Shown: positions 12,401-25,114 of the stretch, one piece after another
Layout: every line of letters begins with the position of its first letter
How positions within the stretch are numbered: position 1 is the first letter of the stretch
From: Baylisascaris procyonis
Lineage: Eukaryota; Nematoda; Chromadorea; Rhabditida; Ascarididae
DNA: 64,000 nucleotides
Direction of reading: 5' to 3'
NCBI GenBank assembly: GCA_037389465.1
Contig: JAZARR010000197.1
Span: 6,777,001 to 6,841,000 of the forward strand
Notes under the pieces: model-generated
Told to the model about the DNA's origin: nothing
The model's database searches: none
What the model saw: only the letters and a program-made list of their open reading frames with translations
Translations under genes and position numbers: made by a program

Positions 12401-13175
12401 TTTAAAAGAGTTTTTTTTAAAGTTTTTTCATATAAGCTTTCGGTGAGCAGATGAAAACTCTAACTGACATTTAAAGGGTCTGAAGGTAGCAGTATTTGAA
12501 GAAAGAAACACTGTGACTGGTTAATATAAGGATATGCGGGGTTATATGTTCCATATTGATGTTTCCTTATTGGAAATGTAATACCTCTTGATTTTTAGAA
12601 AAATTCAAAGAGAAACGCTCTGTTTTTCTATTTCAACTCGAACAACTCAAATATAACTTAGAAGTTATGAGACGGTGGCAAACATTGGTGCCTGAACTTT
12701 AAATGAGAAAAAAAAAACAAGATAGTTATAACTGCGGTCCACATCCAATTTCATGGCTCACAGCGAAATCGTTTCACGTCAAACTTGCTGCGTCTGTGAC
12801 GTGATCTTTGACACCACTTGCCAAGGGTTCACCAAAGACGCTGTGAAAAATGGACATATGAAGCGAGTACAAGAAAACTTTCACTTCAAACACGACCTAA
12901 ACCCTATGCTTACGCTGGCCCCCTTTCTTGCCACCTGAGCTCTGCTTCCGAACGCTTCCTCGAATAAATCACTGTACTAAAGATCGCAAGTGAGTTCACA
13001 CCTGATCAACCTGTGGATGTACAATAAGATCGATGAGATCAATAGGGAACTTAATAGCCCCAGGCGGTTTATCCAATCGTTCGCCACGAATTCGGCAATG
13101 GTTATCGACAACCACCGAAAAGAGTAATTCCCTGCTGCATGGTAAGGCAGTATAACTTGTTTGACTTCTTGTCGG
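4901..13175 (-). CDS. Multi-exon protein with three BTB/POZ-like modules (5' end incomplete)
   Basis: Thirteen minus-strand exons join in frame: 13175-13002, 12332-12239, 11414-11281, 10769-10658, 9950-9748, 9455-9368, 8882-8791, 7936-7765, 7033-6837, 6679-6527, 6351-6236, 5722-5597, 5054-4901. They total 1815 nt, 604 residues plus TAA. Residues 1-134 form a domain I cannot name (RIRGERLDKPPG, WLPPITIRVIDPLVKR). Residues about 140-240 are a clear BTB fold: GDITLKFKDDSTLCVDKALL, then FRELLYQIYATRRPI. A BACK-like helical stretch follows (KMQLALFLELDQTLSELVYV). A second module spans about 325-422 (LHVNSGIMEIHN, LIDVMLRHIYPSRAII). A third, more diverged, spans about 435-512 (THVHSIAIHSS, MMLDHLQLADRYQHGNLFRA), with a tail ending AFGSAHDMKMTY. 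BTB proteins usually act as dimeric adaptors, often for Cullin-3 ligases; that role is family knowledge, not seen here. The first exon starts mid-protein, so upstream coding exon(s) are missing. The exon ending at 6527 uses a GTTAAG donor; its start could be 6658 instead of 6679. The acceptor at 9951 could alternatively be 9960. Confidence 0.75.
6380..6430. repeat. (TA)n microsatellite inside a short intron of the BTB gene
   Basis: About 25 TA units lie within the predicted 175-base intron between exons 6679-6527 and 6351-6236. Confidence 0.95.
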
Positions 13176-15377
13176 CTGCAAACATCTTTTGATATTTCAA
13201 TTTCAAAATTGTTGTTAATATGCATCGGCTTTTTATTCTACTTCCCCTTCCGAGTTAGTTTTATCATGCTCGCTCGTTTATTTATTTCCAAGTGTAAGTT
13301 GGATTGTGAGAGAGATAGCCCATAGGGGACCCATGACAGAGGCAGGTAGAGCCCTATGAAAAATTATACTATTTCAATGCAGTTGCTCTCACTTCCCTTT
13401 CCCCACCCCATCCTTCCATCCATTTCCCCCACTCCAACCAGAAGGTTTTCACAACTGAAACTTTTTTTAATGCTCAACAAAGAAAGGAAATTGAACAAGC
13501 GATCGACGGCATGTTATCTCTACGAGATTTCTGGATCGAACGCACTATTTCAGGCACATTCCACTAAGCGTATTTATTTTGCGGATGGAACTCTATATTC
13601 ATAGGATTTCAAACGCTTTAAATTTGCATACCATCTAAACGATATGTTCACCACATAGCTTAGCCTACGCCCGATTGACAAAGAGGAAAGAATGAAAGAA
13701 ACGCTATCAAATTTATACTATTTCGTCGTAATGTCGATGATGAAATAAAAGTACAATCAATGAATATCACAAAAATATTCATGATTGTTGTTTACTATTT
13801 TCAGTATACGACGAAACGATCACTTCAAATCTACAGTATTTTCGATCACATGATTTTTAAAGATTTTTTAAATAGGTCTCCATTCCGTCATACGTATTTC
13901 ATTTTCAAAGAATTCAACGATTTCTAAAAGTTTTTCTGCTCTATTACTTTTCAGATTTCCTAAGAATTGCCTTTCACTATTTGAGACATCTTTAGCACTT
14001 AGTCTTAACGCTACATTGAGACGAAAGATTGTGCATCATGCAATGAAAACGATACCGTATAGAGTGCACCCTTCCATGCCCTCCCCCTCCACCACCACCC
14101 TCTCAACCCGCCTCCTCCATTCCGCTCCCACCAAGACTGTAACCGAATACGATTCCTAATGAGCTGTTATGTAAGTACTAGGACATGCCAATAAGACTGT
14201 ACAGGCTAGTACTTTCCATTCAAATTGAACGCGTAACTCTTTCGTGAAATGCAAACGCTTCAATGAGAAGGGATCGTGGAACAACTAGAGAGATCCCTCC
14301 TCGGCCACAGTAACAAATAAAGCGAACACTGCATTGCGAAAAAAAGAAGGGCAGAAACAACCAACCACTAAGTTCATAATTGAGGGGAAAGTATCAGCCT
14401 GTAAACTGGGTTCAGCTGACATTTGGGCCAAACCACACAGTCGTATAATAAAGCAAACAAATGAAATAACAATCCCATCAGATCTTAATTAAAATTTATG
14501 TAATTTATTATATGCAAAAAAAAGTGTATGCAAAATCTTCCAGCGCTTATCCTCAGTCGAGCAAATTAGTAAAGAAATATACAGGCGATGAATATTTAGT
14601 GATAAAAATTCAAGAAAATTTAATTTGAATCAATAGGGAAATAGCGACATTCATTGTACAATATAAAATCCAAATATTTATGAGCACAGATATGCGATAA
14701 TCTCATAAGAGGACCGTGACATGTAATGCGTTTCGTTACCAACACGCAAATTTCAGCACTATGTTATGCGATATGCTCCATCAAAAAGAAAGAAAAAAAA
14801 ATCAAAATGCACAATTCTAATACCGAAAAAAAAGAGGAAAGAAGAAATTCTAAAAAACATTCCGTAATTAAAAAGAAATTCAGAAAAAACTTCGAACAAA
14901 TTAGATATATGTTTTAATATAAAAATAGTAAAATTTCTGAGAATACATTCAATGGGAAAATTTTTTTATTGATTATTCACAAAAAAGAAAATGAGAAAAA
15001 ATAGAAGAAATGAATATATGTGACGCATTAAAAAAAATGGAATACATAGGAAGTGATGAATATAAAACGAAAAGCACAAAAGTGATGAGTGAAGATTTAT
15101 GAATCATTGCCTAACAATATTCATTTAGTTTCATTGTGATTCTAATCGTTTATAATTCATGGCATTTAAAGTTTCATCTTGAATCTCCCAGCACTAAAGA
15201 GGAAAAAATATTTGTCGCATTGAAAGTAGCCCACATTTCCCATGTAGAGTACAACAATGCCATTGTTCTTCTCAAATGGCTATTTTCTGTTTTTATGAGC
15301 TTTTGGTTATTTCTATTCAGGGAGCATAATATAGCAACACCTATTTCTGCGTCAACAAATAAATAAATAAATAAACA

Positions 15378-15620
15378 CATATATATATTTATTTATTTAT
15401 TTATTTATTTATACCTATATTTATATTTATATTCATATTTACATTTATATTTATATTTATATTTATATTTATATTTATATTTATATTTATATTTATATTT
15501 ATATTTATATTTATACTTATATTTATATTTATATTTATATTTATATTTATATTTACATTTATATTTATATTTGTATCTATATTTATATTTTTTATTTACA
15601 TTCATATTTATACATATTTA
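15378..15620. repeat. Hexanucleotide (TTTATA)n minisatellite
   Basis: About 240 bases made of tttata/tttatt units with scattered substitutions, preceded by (TTTA)n. The minus strand reads as a long KY-repeat open frame, which I regard as a by-product of the repeat rather than a protein. Confidence 0.9.
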
Positions 15621-15904
15621 TACGACTTGTATGAACGTTCGGCTAAGTGAAATATGGAGTATTTTTCATTGTTTATTATTTATTAGCAATTTATGTAAAC
15701 GGTTGGTTCAACAAGGAGAAACTGAAATCTCTCCCCAACTCACCTGACAGACACCTCCAATTACCCTTAGAGAGCGCTTTCGGCTCATTTATGCTTCCAG
15801 CAAAAATTTCCTCTGCATGCTTGAAACTGTCATTTTAAATTCTACGATGAAAATAATTTTTGTGCGCTTTCGCCTATTTACTTTACATAAACGTATTGTG
15901 ATGG

Positions 15905-16035
15905 CGTCGTGGCTTAGCGTATACGCTCGCTTATGTGTGTCCACGTCACTATGTCTACCCAATTGTCTGTCTGTTTGGCATTTTCCGTTCAGAAAGCACT
16001 GATGTGTTGTAAAATTTGATGGGCTTAACACATCT
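15905..16035 (+). repeat. Dispersed repeat, copy 1 (related to 51790-51925)
   Basis: This segment and one in an intron near 51.8 kb share an ordered set of motifs: gtggctt/cagcgtat, then a tgt-rich stretch with gtctgtctg, then aaagca followed by (a)aaatttg(g)atgg. Order and spacing match although identity is low. The gtggc(t/c)(t/c)agcg start resembles a Pol III A box, so a SINE-like origin is possible. Family unknown. Confidence 0.35.
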
Positions 16036-16640
16036 CATATGTGATCTCCTGTATTATAATTTATTTTAATCCAACAGCTTCGAGTGTGGTTTTAAGCTGA
16101 AAAGAAGTTACTTTTATATTCCACTAATCGGTTTTTCATTTCTTAATCTCGGTTGCGAAAAAACAGCAAACTTTTTTGCGAGACTTTTGCGATCTGTTAA
16201 CTTAGTTAAAATGTGAAGGGATCATTTCTGCATATTTATTGATGTTGGCAACTTAGCACAGTGATTCGCCAGGTATGAGAAATTCAAGGCCGTTCCACTG
16301 AAATGCTCTCCTTTAATCGTTCTTAACCGTTTCAGTGAGTTTATTATTCGAAAGTTTCAAGCAATCTCGACTCTCATTATCCAAAATCCTTTGTAGGGGT
16401 GGGAGCGTGGGGGATGGGGGGAGGGGAGGGTATCATTGCATTGCCTTTCTACTGATATAATCACGTGATCAAATTCTCTTCTTTAGAAATTGGATTACAA
16501 AATCATTTACCTATTAGCATTTGCTTTGATTTTTTCTCTGCGTACTTTCAACTACGACTACTGCGATATTAGCATTAAAATAAGTTGAAGGTTTATGTAA
16601 ATCAACGAAACATTTTGCGTTGTTAAATCCACTAAAATAC

Positions 16641-16742
16641 CTCTAAAGGTTGCGAACCTCATTCTGCCTTTCAATCCTTGATTTGCCCCTGAAGAATTCG
16701 CAAATCCCTTCACTTTCGAGACTCGGCCGGTTGCTGTGTAAC
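16641..16742 (-). CDS. Isolated exon-like segment, 34 codons
   Basis: On the minus strand a strong acceptor (cttttcacag) and a donor (TTTAGAG followed by GTATTT) bound a 102-base open segment with phase 1 at both ends, containing YTATGRVSKVKGFANSSG. It lies at the edge of a GC-richer stretch reaching 17030, where another acceptor (gattacag) precedes an open segment (ETSELLASHVRCRACEDQFG). I could not link either to a gene: phases do not fit the first known BTB exon directly. Could be part of that gene's missing 5' end, a separate gene, or chance. Confidence 0.25.
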
Positions 16743-17339
16743 CTGTGAAAAGACAAGACGTTGAGTTCTTTATTAAGCCTTCAAAAAACAATAGTAATAA
16801 TGGCGGAGGGGATAAGGCGATGGAAGGAGAAGGAGGAGGGGGTAGCCGCTTCGACATAGCCTTGGCCTGAATATTGTCATATTCGCAACAAGAAGCACTG
16901 GGCACTTCTCACGCCTGAGCCAATTCGCGACCCAAACTGCGTACCGCTGCTGTCCGAACTGATCCTCGCAAGCACGACACCTAACGTGAGAAGCCAGAAG
17001 CTCACTGGTTTCTGTAATCAAGTAGCCCTCCGATTATACGCACCGATATTTGCCTCAACGCATTTATAGAGAGTTTCCTTTGTCTTATGGTCATCGCTTC
17101 TCTGTTGCACCCGAAAGTAGTTGATTTGCAATTTCTTGATTGCCCCCCTTATATGTGCTTTCCACTCTCACCACAGACGAAAATTTAATCTGTAGCAGAA
17201 AGCATCGCGTATTTCTGCCCGTTTTATATGCTCATCTATTCATTCCTTCCCTTCCTTTCTCCCTTCATCTTTTCCATTCTGTCTTTTAATTCTTCTCAAC
17301 AAGATAAGAATTATAGCGCATATGCAAATTTACAATATA

Positions 17340-17473
17340 GAAATACGAACGTTGCATACGATAATTAATTATTACCATACATGGAAATATGAAGGTTGCA
17401 TACGATAACTAATTATTAACATTTATTGGAAATACGAAGGTTGCATACGATCACTAATTATTACCATATCTTG
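17340..17473. repeat. 44-45-bp minisatellite, three copies
   Basis: Units start at 17340, 17384 and 17429. Each reads gaaata(c/t)gaa(c/g)gttgcatacga followed by (t/c)a(a/c)taattattaac/ccat. Copies differ at a handful of positions. The purpose is unknown. Confidence 0.85.
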
Positions 17474-18710
17474 TTTAGATGCAATTAAAACATAAATAGC
17501 TATCGATCAACGTCATCAACACTGAATTAGCAACGAGCACTCGTTTATAGCTGAAAAAAAAACATTGATATTTCACACCGATCGCTCAAAGATTAGAAGC
17601 TTTTATTTTGTGAGAAACAACTGTTCACTTATGAAAGTGAATCATTGTGATGTCTCGTAGATTTTTTTATCGTTTCGCTATTTCTTGATCGTCGACTTAC
17701 GCATGTTGTTGCTGGAGTTGCATGAAGATGAGTTGGAAGAAAGAGCAAAGATGAGGGAATATAGAGGGGCATAGAAGGAGAGGGAGGACGGAGGGAGGTG
17801 GGAGCTGTATAAGAAGAAGCTATTTCAATAAATTCAGAGCTTCATTTATTTCAACGATAAGAACCGTTGTATTGAGCAAAGGTCTTTTGTTGTCAATATT
17901 CTAAGTGAAAGCAAATTGCAGAATTGATAAAATGAACGTCGTTACACATTCAAAAACAGATCTTGCTAAAGCATATGCAAATTTTGGTATTTCAAGCACA
18001 TTTTGCAATCGGACAGAAGAAATATCTATGCAAAAAAGCATTTCTTCATAAAGCATATAAGAAATATTCATTACTGAAGTAGGGAAATGCGGGGATCAGA
18101 TCTATGCTGTTCGCTGCTCTTCTCGTTTCTAAGCCTCTCAATCGAATATTCCGAAATGCATCGTGGGTTCGATCGTTTTACATCCACTATTCCGATATAA
18201 TGTGTAGGTATGCAAAAATTCGCTCTCACGACCACGAGCTTCATTTTTCTAGAATCTTTATTGCTGCATATAGTTGTGTTATCAATTTTCTTATATATGT
18301 GCGATCACTGAAATGCACCATCGAGGATATTTATTGTGCTTTTCATTTATCGTTTACGTTGTTCATTTTTATTGTTGATAAGAGATTTGTTGCATTCGAT
18401 ATTATTTTGGCTTATGCTTAGTGAAGACAGTCGACATCTTCATGCAAGTAAACAGTCGATGCCGACTGGCTGCGTAGTTCTTTTCATTCCACGACGAACG
18501 ACGCGACGTTATGTAAGTGAAAATATGCGTATGTTGGGAATAAATATCTCTATTCTCAATGCTTCAACAAAATGCTTTTGTAAATCTCTATTGTTATATA
18601 TAACCGCATAATAACACATGCAGTTGTAAATAAATGTAAATACTGTATACGGATGTTAACTGTATGTACATTTCAATGTATATTCAGTGAATAACTGTTC
18701 ACATAAATTT

Positions 18711-18714
<4 letters not shown>

Positions 18715-18754
<40 letters not shown>

Positions 18755-18771
18755 TTATATTTATATTTATA

Positions 18772-18828
<57 letters not shown>

Positions 18829-18860
18829 ATATATATATACACATATATATATTTGTCAGC
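18715..18860. repeat. (TA)n interrupted by (TTTATA)n
   Basis: Two TA runs separated by a block of about six tttata units, the same hexamer that forms the larger array at 15378-15620, and ending in a tgtgtgtata variant. Confidence 0.9.
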
Positions 18861-19829
18861 AGTTGTTTATTCAAAGTGTTATGAGGTATTTCGTAATTGT
18901 AATGTTGTAAACAGTTGTTTTAGTAGTTGTTGTTCGTTTTATAGGGAAATGAAAAATTAGTTGGTGTATGCGACGAAATCTACTGGAAAACGTTCGAAAA
19001 AACTATTGGGAAAATATTACACATTTGAAGATAATATATGACCCGTTTTCGATACGCGAATTCGGCTCATTTGAAAAACACAACTTTTATCGAGGCAAAC
19101 AGTAAACTTTATCAAAAAAGAGCGTAATGTAATCGTTCAACGACGATCATATTAAAAATGATTATTTCGATGCCATAATTGATACGTCTATTCTAAAGCA
19201 AACTAACCTTTCTTTGGAGTATTTAGAACATCTGAAAAGAACAGCAGTGACGAAGTGTGGGTGTATAGGTAATATTGACAAGTAGGTATACTCCAGGTGT
19301 AGGTGTACTGGTTATTTTGGCACATAGGTATACCTCATGACCCTCAAAATATCTTTAAATGAAGGTTTGCATGATTTAGCTTGATACTTAGACCACTTAG
19401 ATTAGTTTGTTATTACCTATTTCAGTTTCTCGTCTTTTCGTCCCACTTTGATTTTAGTATGAAAAGATTTTTGTGGAAAGAATGGCTGGCTGTTTTTTTT
19501 TCTTTCTGCCAGCAGTCGTGAACTTGAAGTGGCATATAAAAGACGCCTTTGTTGACAAATTAATTTCCATCAACGAAAATATAATGCATTTGAACTTCTC
19601 AATTCAACTTATTGCCGATTAAATGGGAAACTTGATTAATGAGTAAATCTATGTGCAATGAATATAATTAATAATAATTAACTCATAACTTATGCATCGC
19701 AAAACTCCAGTCTTCTCATCGTAATAGTTAGATGCTTTGTTATTTTACTTATTTACTTTAATCGACAAAGCATTCATCACGAATAAATGTCTCCTCATAT
19801 CCCTTCCACTCCGTTTAGCTGAAGTTATA

Positions 19830-20035
19830 AGGTTAGGCTGAGGCTAGTCTTCTGCCCGTCGGATGCTGATGAGTAGATTTTATCGTTGCTCCACTCAAAA
19901 GGAGAGTTCGGACTTGCTCCACCGTCCTCATCCCGATGAGGCTGATGGAAGGAGTGACTCGGTTAGACGAAGCTAAAGAATCTAATCGGAGCCCTCTTAA
20001 AACCGACCGCGCAATAAGCAATACTAAACGATGAA
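19830..20035. other. GC-rich island of unknown nature
   Basis: About 200 bases noticeably richer in G and C than the surroundings. The minus strand is open for 74 codons and includes RVTPSISLIGMRTVEQVRTL. There are no obvious exon-type splice sites around it. A fragment of a transposable element or an unrecognised exon are both possible; I cannot decide between them. Confidence 0.35.
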
Positions 20036-20153
20036 CGGATGGTTTCATCTGTGCCATTTATATAAGGAGCAGATATCGACCACTGATATGAACAGTGATG
20101 TGCAAGTAAGACCAAAGAAAGACGAAAATCAAGTAATTAGTGCGCAACTCAAC

Positions 20154-20281
<128 letters not shown>

Positions 20282-23200
20282 CGCAAAAGAAAGCAATGAA
20301 ACAAGGGTAGTGAGAGGTATCTGTGAAAATGTTATGCATGAAATAGAATATAGTTACCGTATCTTTGAGTAGATTATATAGATTCAATCAAATGTTATGT
20401 GATATAAGCGTAGAAAGAAAAAAAAACATTTTAAACATTTTTCATCTCACCTTTCTGGGTGCTTGTTATGTCAAGTGCATATGAATGATTTAATCAAAAT
20501 CTGGTAAGGAAAAATGACCTTACTGCGCAGGTAGAACCATCTAGAGATCTTTTCTAAGCGCCACATTAGGATTGCGTATGTTCAAAATTCCGTAAAAGTA
20601 AATACAAATAGAGAATATTGCTCACAATTAAATAAGTCAATATTATAAGCAAAAGATTACATGATTATAAATCAATTTCAAACTGAATCGGTTAAATTAG
20701 CAACATTTAGTAGTTTTTGTAATTCACTGCAACAGTGATTAGCATGCAATTTGCTTGCAACTATTTCTTTTCAATGTACCCTCTACTGTAAGTTATAATT
20801 TTAGCTTAATTGTTTCCGCAATTATGAAATGATATTTTCTCAACGTAACATTGAAAGATGAAATCATATTGAACATCTCAAAAGAGTGCAAGAAAGAGAA
20901 GAGCAATTTGTAACAAAATTTTAGTGAACGATAAAACGATCATATAGAAAAGTGCTAAAAATGCTCGTTATCATAAAATGCGTCACGCTTCATAGCCGAA
21001 ATGAAAAAAAAAAAAAAAACTTCTGAAATATGATTATGTATACAAAACGGCAGAAGTGTCTACAAATTCTTCGATTCGTCTTAGTATAACCAACTAACTG
21101 AATATATGAAAAAAATGTTGTTGAGAAAAAAAAGGCATTTTTATTTTATCATTTTTCATTTCATTCGGTTCCGTGAGTGAAATGAGCCGTAGTCAATTCA
21201 TCGCCTCTTAGAGACTCACTATCGATCTAAACATCTAGATGAAGGAAAATAGAGGAGAAGGAAGTAGACGAGAACTTGAACGCAAAGTCGTTTCTAGCTA
21301 AAAACTTGTCGTTTTATAAAGTGGAATAGAAAAGTCATTTCAAAAGTGTTCCAACTTCCACTCTTTTTCAATGTTACAAAAAAAACCGAGAAAACCGAGT
21401 CTATAGTGAAACTGAAATAATAGGAGTGCATATTTTAGACCCTGAAATTCTAGTTTATAATTCACATATGTGGCTGAAATTAATGCTCCCATTCACACTG
21501 TTTGACCCTAATGAATAATAGTGCTTTCCAATTGTAAAAGCGAATATAAATCAACGTGATATAAGAAATTAATATGCGAAATAATCAATTATAAGATAAT
21601 ATATGCAAAAGATTTTACACATCAAACCGTCGTTACTAAAAATGACTTTTTCATCGTTCCATTTATCTAGTTCAAGCGAGTGTTTTGTTCAAAAATAAAG
21701 GATTTATATACAAATGAAGGCGCTTCCTGTTTAAATGCCCTTTTCCCTCCCACAGCCCACCACCTTTCTGCAATGCAAAATGTGCACCACAGCAGCGTAA
21801 CGTTTGCTTGTGTGTGTATGTGAGGATTCGTATTCTCGGTGCTTTCTGATAGCTATAACTCGTGAAACACTAAAATTTTAGCTGAGAATTATGACGCATA
21901 ACTCACACCAATGAATGATGTCACCTATATCGACTTTCATGTTAATTAATCAGTTTCCAAGCGAATTATGCACACTTTCGAGTGCGAAAATATTCATTTC
22001 CTTTGATCACGCAATACGAATCGCTAAAAAAGTCTTTTATGGAACTTTCGCATGTCTGATAATCGATCAGGTTGAAATTTGAATTCAATTTTCCCCCAAC
22101 ATTTTCTTATTTATGGCAAGTTCATAAAATTAATTGGCTCACTGAGCGAAATTATAAAAGCGCATATCCTTCCAACTTATTTGTGATACAAGCCTAATCG
22201 TTATAGTCTGACCTCAAATGCGATACCAAAATTCGAATGCACCACAAAGGTGCATTAGCACTTGCAGCACTTTACGGAGTGCAACAAAAACGAAAATGTC
22301 AATAAGCACTAACATTATAAGCATTGTGAACAATTTAGTAAAGAAAAAATTAGCTAACTGCAGTAGTGTGCACGTTAAAGCTATTGAATATGATGTTTTT
22401 TTTTGTGTGTGTGTTTGTGAAGCACTAAGTGCAGAGATGTTTGTTGCACATACCACCGATCATATATGCTGACTAATTCTTTCGTCGTCTGGAAAAACCC
22501 ATCGGCGATGTGTTTAAGAAGACAGTAACGCTGCACTCAAACACATTGCTTAGATGCACGTGTCGTAGCACTCACTTGTCATATGTCGCTTCATTGGTTG
22601 AAATTTTTCGTCTTCGATGGAATTCTTTTTCAAAGTTTACAGAGGACGTCTCGAACGATACAAAGTTAGGGTTGTTGAGATTTTGTGGAATGTTCACAAT
22701 TTTGAATGCTAGGTAAATGTTAAATTTTTTCGATCTACTTCTTGACAAAATAACGTGTTGATGCTATTTTTCATCTTTCTATAAAATTTTTGCGTGAAAA
22801 CATAAGAAATATTCCTATTTCCTCTATAGCAGGTAATTTTCACTTCAATATCACGCTATGTGCCAAGAAAAAAAAATTTGTAAGTAAAAATGATTTTTTA
22901 AGTATTTTAGTAACAGATGTCCTTTATGGATGAGGCAATTTTGGAACAATATCATATTCTTTTATTCTATACCTCATATTGCTATCTATACTTCAGCGCA
23001 TTATAACAATCAAAGCATTGAAAAATACAACCGAATGCGCTTATTTAAACCTTCTAAACATAAACGGCTGATTGCATTGCACTCTTACATTCACTTCTAC
23101 AATTCGACATTATCATAGAAAAGCGTTTTCTGTATTAAGCTAACTTTACCATATTTTTTTTCGAGATAATCTTTCAAAATTCTTCGATTTTTGAGGTTAA

Positions 23201-23749
23201 ATTCAAAAAGGTCTTTGCCTTTTTCTAGCATTACCTAACGATAGCTTAAAAATATGAAAACCATCATTTCTCACAATATTTTTCTAATGATTACATCGAT
23301 GAATGAAATACTTTTAATAAAAACAATATCACTTAAAAAATTCCATTCTATTTCTTATAAATTTTCTTGCTGAAATTCTTAAAAAGAAACTTATAAAATA
23401 AACGATAATCTTTAAAGTGTATATGAAATGAAATATATTGAATGTTTAATGGCGTATAACGAAATGCAATCAAACATTTTTTTTCTCATTTCGGAAAAGT
23501 GTAAAGAATTCCAATGTTTCTTTTTAGTCTTGAGTGGAGAGTGTAAAGTGGGCGTGATCTAAAATCATAATAAAGATTTGTCGAGAGTGTTTTTTTTTCT
23601 CGCACATTTGCACACATCCTAACTTTTGTATTTCATTCGTGCTTCTTGTCTTTTGACTTTTAGAATTCGCTGCTATAATTCTCGCTAAACATTCATTGAG
23701 TTATGTGACATTTTTACAGGATTGATATAAAAAGATGATACAATATGAA

Positions 23750-24065
23750 GCGTGATTCAGGAAATATCTCCAAATACCTCCATCCCACGGTGTCGGCCAA
23801 AGGTTGTGGGTTGTTCTACAGATCGCGACATCTTTCTCTTCGGTAGATGGAGGTGACAAGCTAGTCTTCCACTCCAGTACGGGTGGGGCAGGTGGTCGAG
23901 CTTTTCCCACCCTAGTGAGGACCACTTGTCCCGGAGTGATCTTGTTGGTCGTTGTTCGGAGCGAAGAACCTTCGTGATGGGCAGCTCTCAGCTCCTAGGG
24001 CCACCAGCGGCTGTCGAGCACTGCGTGGTTCCCCCGTATGTGGTCCTGGTATGCAACGGTTAAGT
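23750..24065. other. GC-rich island, possible mobile-element fragment or ncRNA
   Basis: Around 300 bases of balanced base composition inside AT-rich DNA with abrupt edges. The minus strand has an open segment containing GKARPPAPPVLEWKTSLSPP and PTPWDGGIWRYF, bounded by stops. Several short self-complementary stretches (for example around the gcagctctcagctcc region at 23980) suggest potential RNA structure. I compared it mentally with U1 snRNA, 7SL and 7SK and found no match. Identity is open. Confidence 0.35.
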
Positions 24066-25069
24066 TACGTTTATTGTTGAGACTAAAAAGTTAGGGGTTG
24101 AAGGTTAGAATTTAATTCTCCTTGCGTTAAAAGTTAAATGGTCTAATATTGGCTTTATACTGATAAAGTTAAAAAGAACTGTTGCTACAACCTCTTTATT
24201 GTTATTGGTGATATCGATATTTCTTTGCTCTTTTGGATCTGATACTTGCTACGGACCGTCAAGAAGGGAATGTGCTTGGTGTACTCGAAGGTAGGAGAAG
24301 AGGAGCAAATTTCTTCCTTTCCAAATCATCGTGTGAAACTTACTGCATAGGTGGTAAGTGCTACAACGATCCTTTACACCACAATTTCTTATAGTCACCC
24401 AGTTCGTCGTGATATTTCCCTCTCTCTGAGTAACTTAAAGAAATGGGCAAATAATGATTCGTCACTAAGTTTGCTCCTGCAGGACTTTTGAATTGATTTA
24501 ATTGAATCACTGATTCGTGACGCAAATAACGTTGCTTCTTGTAACTTTTGCAATTATTCTTGATGAGTTTCTTAAAATGGTTCTGTCACATAGAGTGCTT
24601 TCGAGCGAAAGAGCACATTTCGTTTGATGATGTGTGCGGTATTGAACTTGATCTCCTCTCTTAATTCAAGCTGTTTCTTTCGTCATTCGATATTTGCACT
24701 ATGCTAGGTTCCATCTTTATTGAAAAAAGAATAAAAATTTTTTTCTTCCAACCTTATTCTAGTAATTGTTTCCTTGTTCATAAAAAGTGGTGTAAACCTA
24801 CAGACTACCAATAAAGCGCAGCAGTTTGCAATGCGATGCTGCATGTTCAATAGCAAGTTGGGCATTTTTTTAAGCGCTTATTGACGTTTATGAAGGGGAT
24901 TTATGCAGAATACGAGCATCGTTTCAAAATAAATCGTCGCTGATGTCCGCCGATAAAGCCACATAGCGCACTCTTGCAGAAAGGTGAACGATCACAACTG
25001 GCTGATCAACATTTCTGCTCCGTGAATTTGACTCTTTGCAGCTGCAGCTTTATTTGACTTTCTCTCTCT

Positions 25070-25071
<2 letters not shown>

Positions 25072-25111
<40 letters not shown>
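25072..25111. repeat. (TA)n microsatellite
   Basis: About 20 TA units directly after a (TC)n run of about six units. Confidence 0.95.

Positions 25112-25114
<3 letters not shown>

Noticed and set aside
15405..15605. KY-repeat open frame on minus
   Set aside because: Translation of the (TTTATA)n minisatellite, not a protein.
23750..24065. Reading the GC-rich island as 7SL, 7SK or U1 RNA
   Set aside because: No match to the conserved cores I know for these RNAs.
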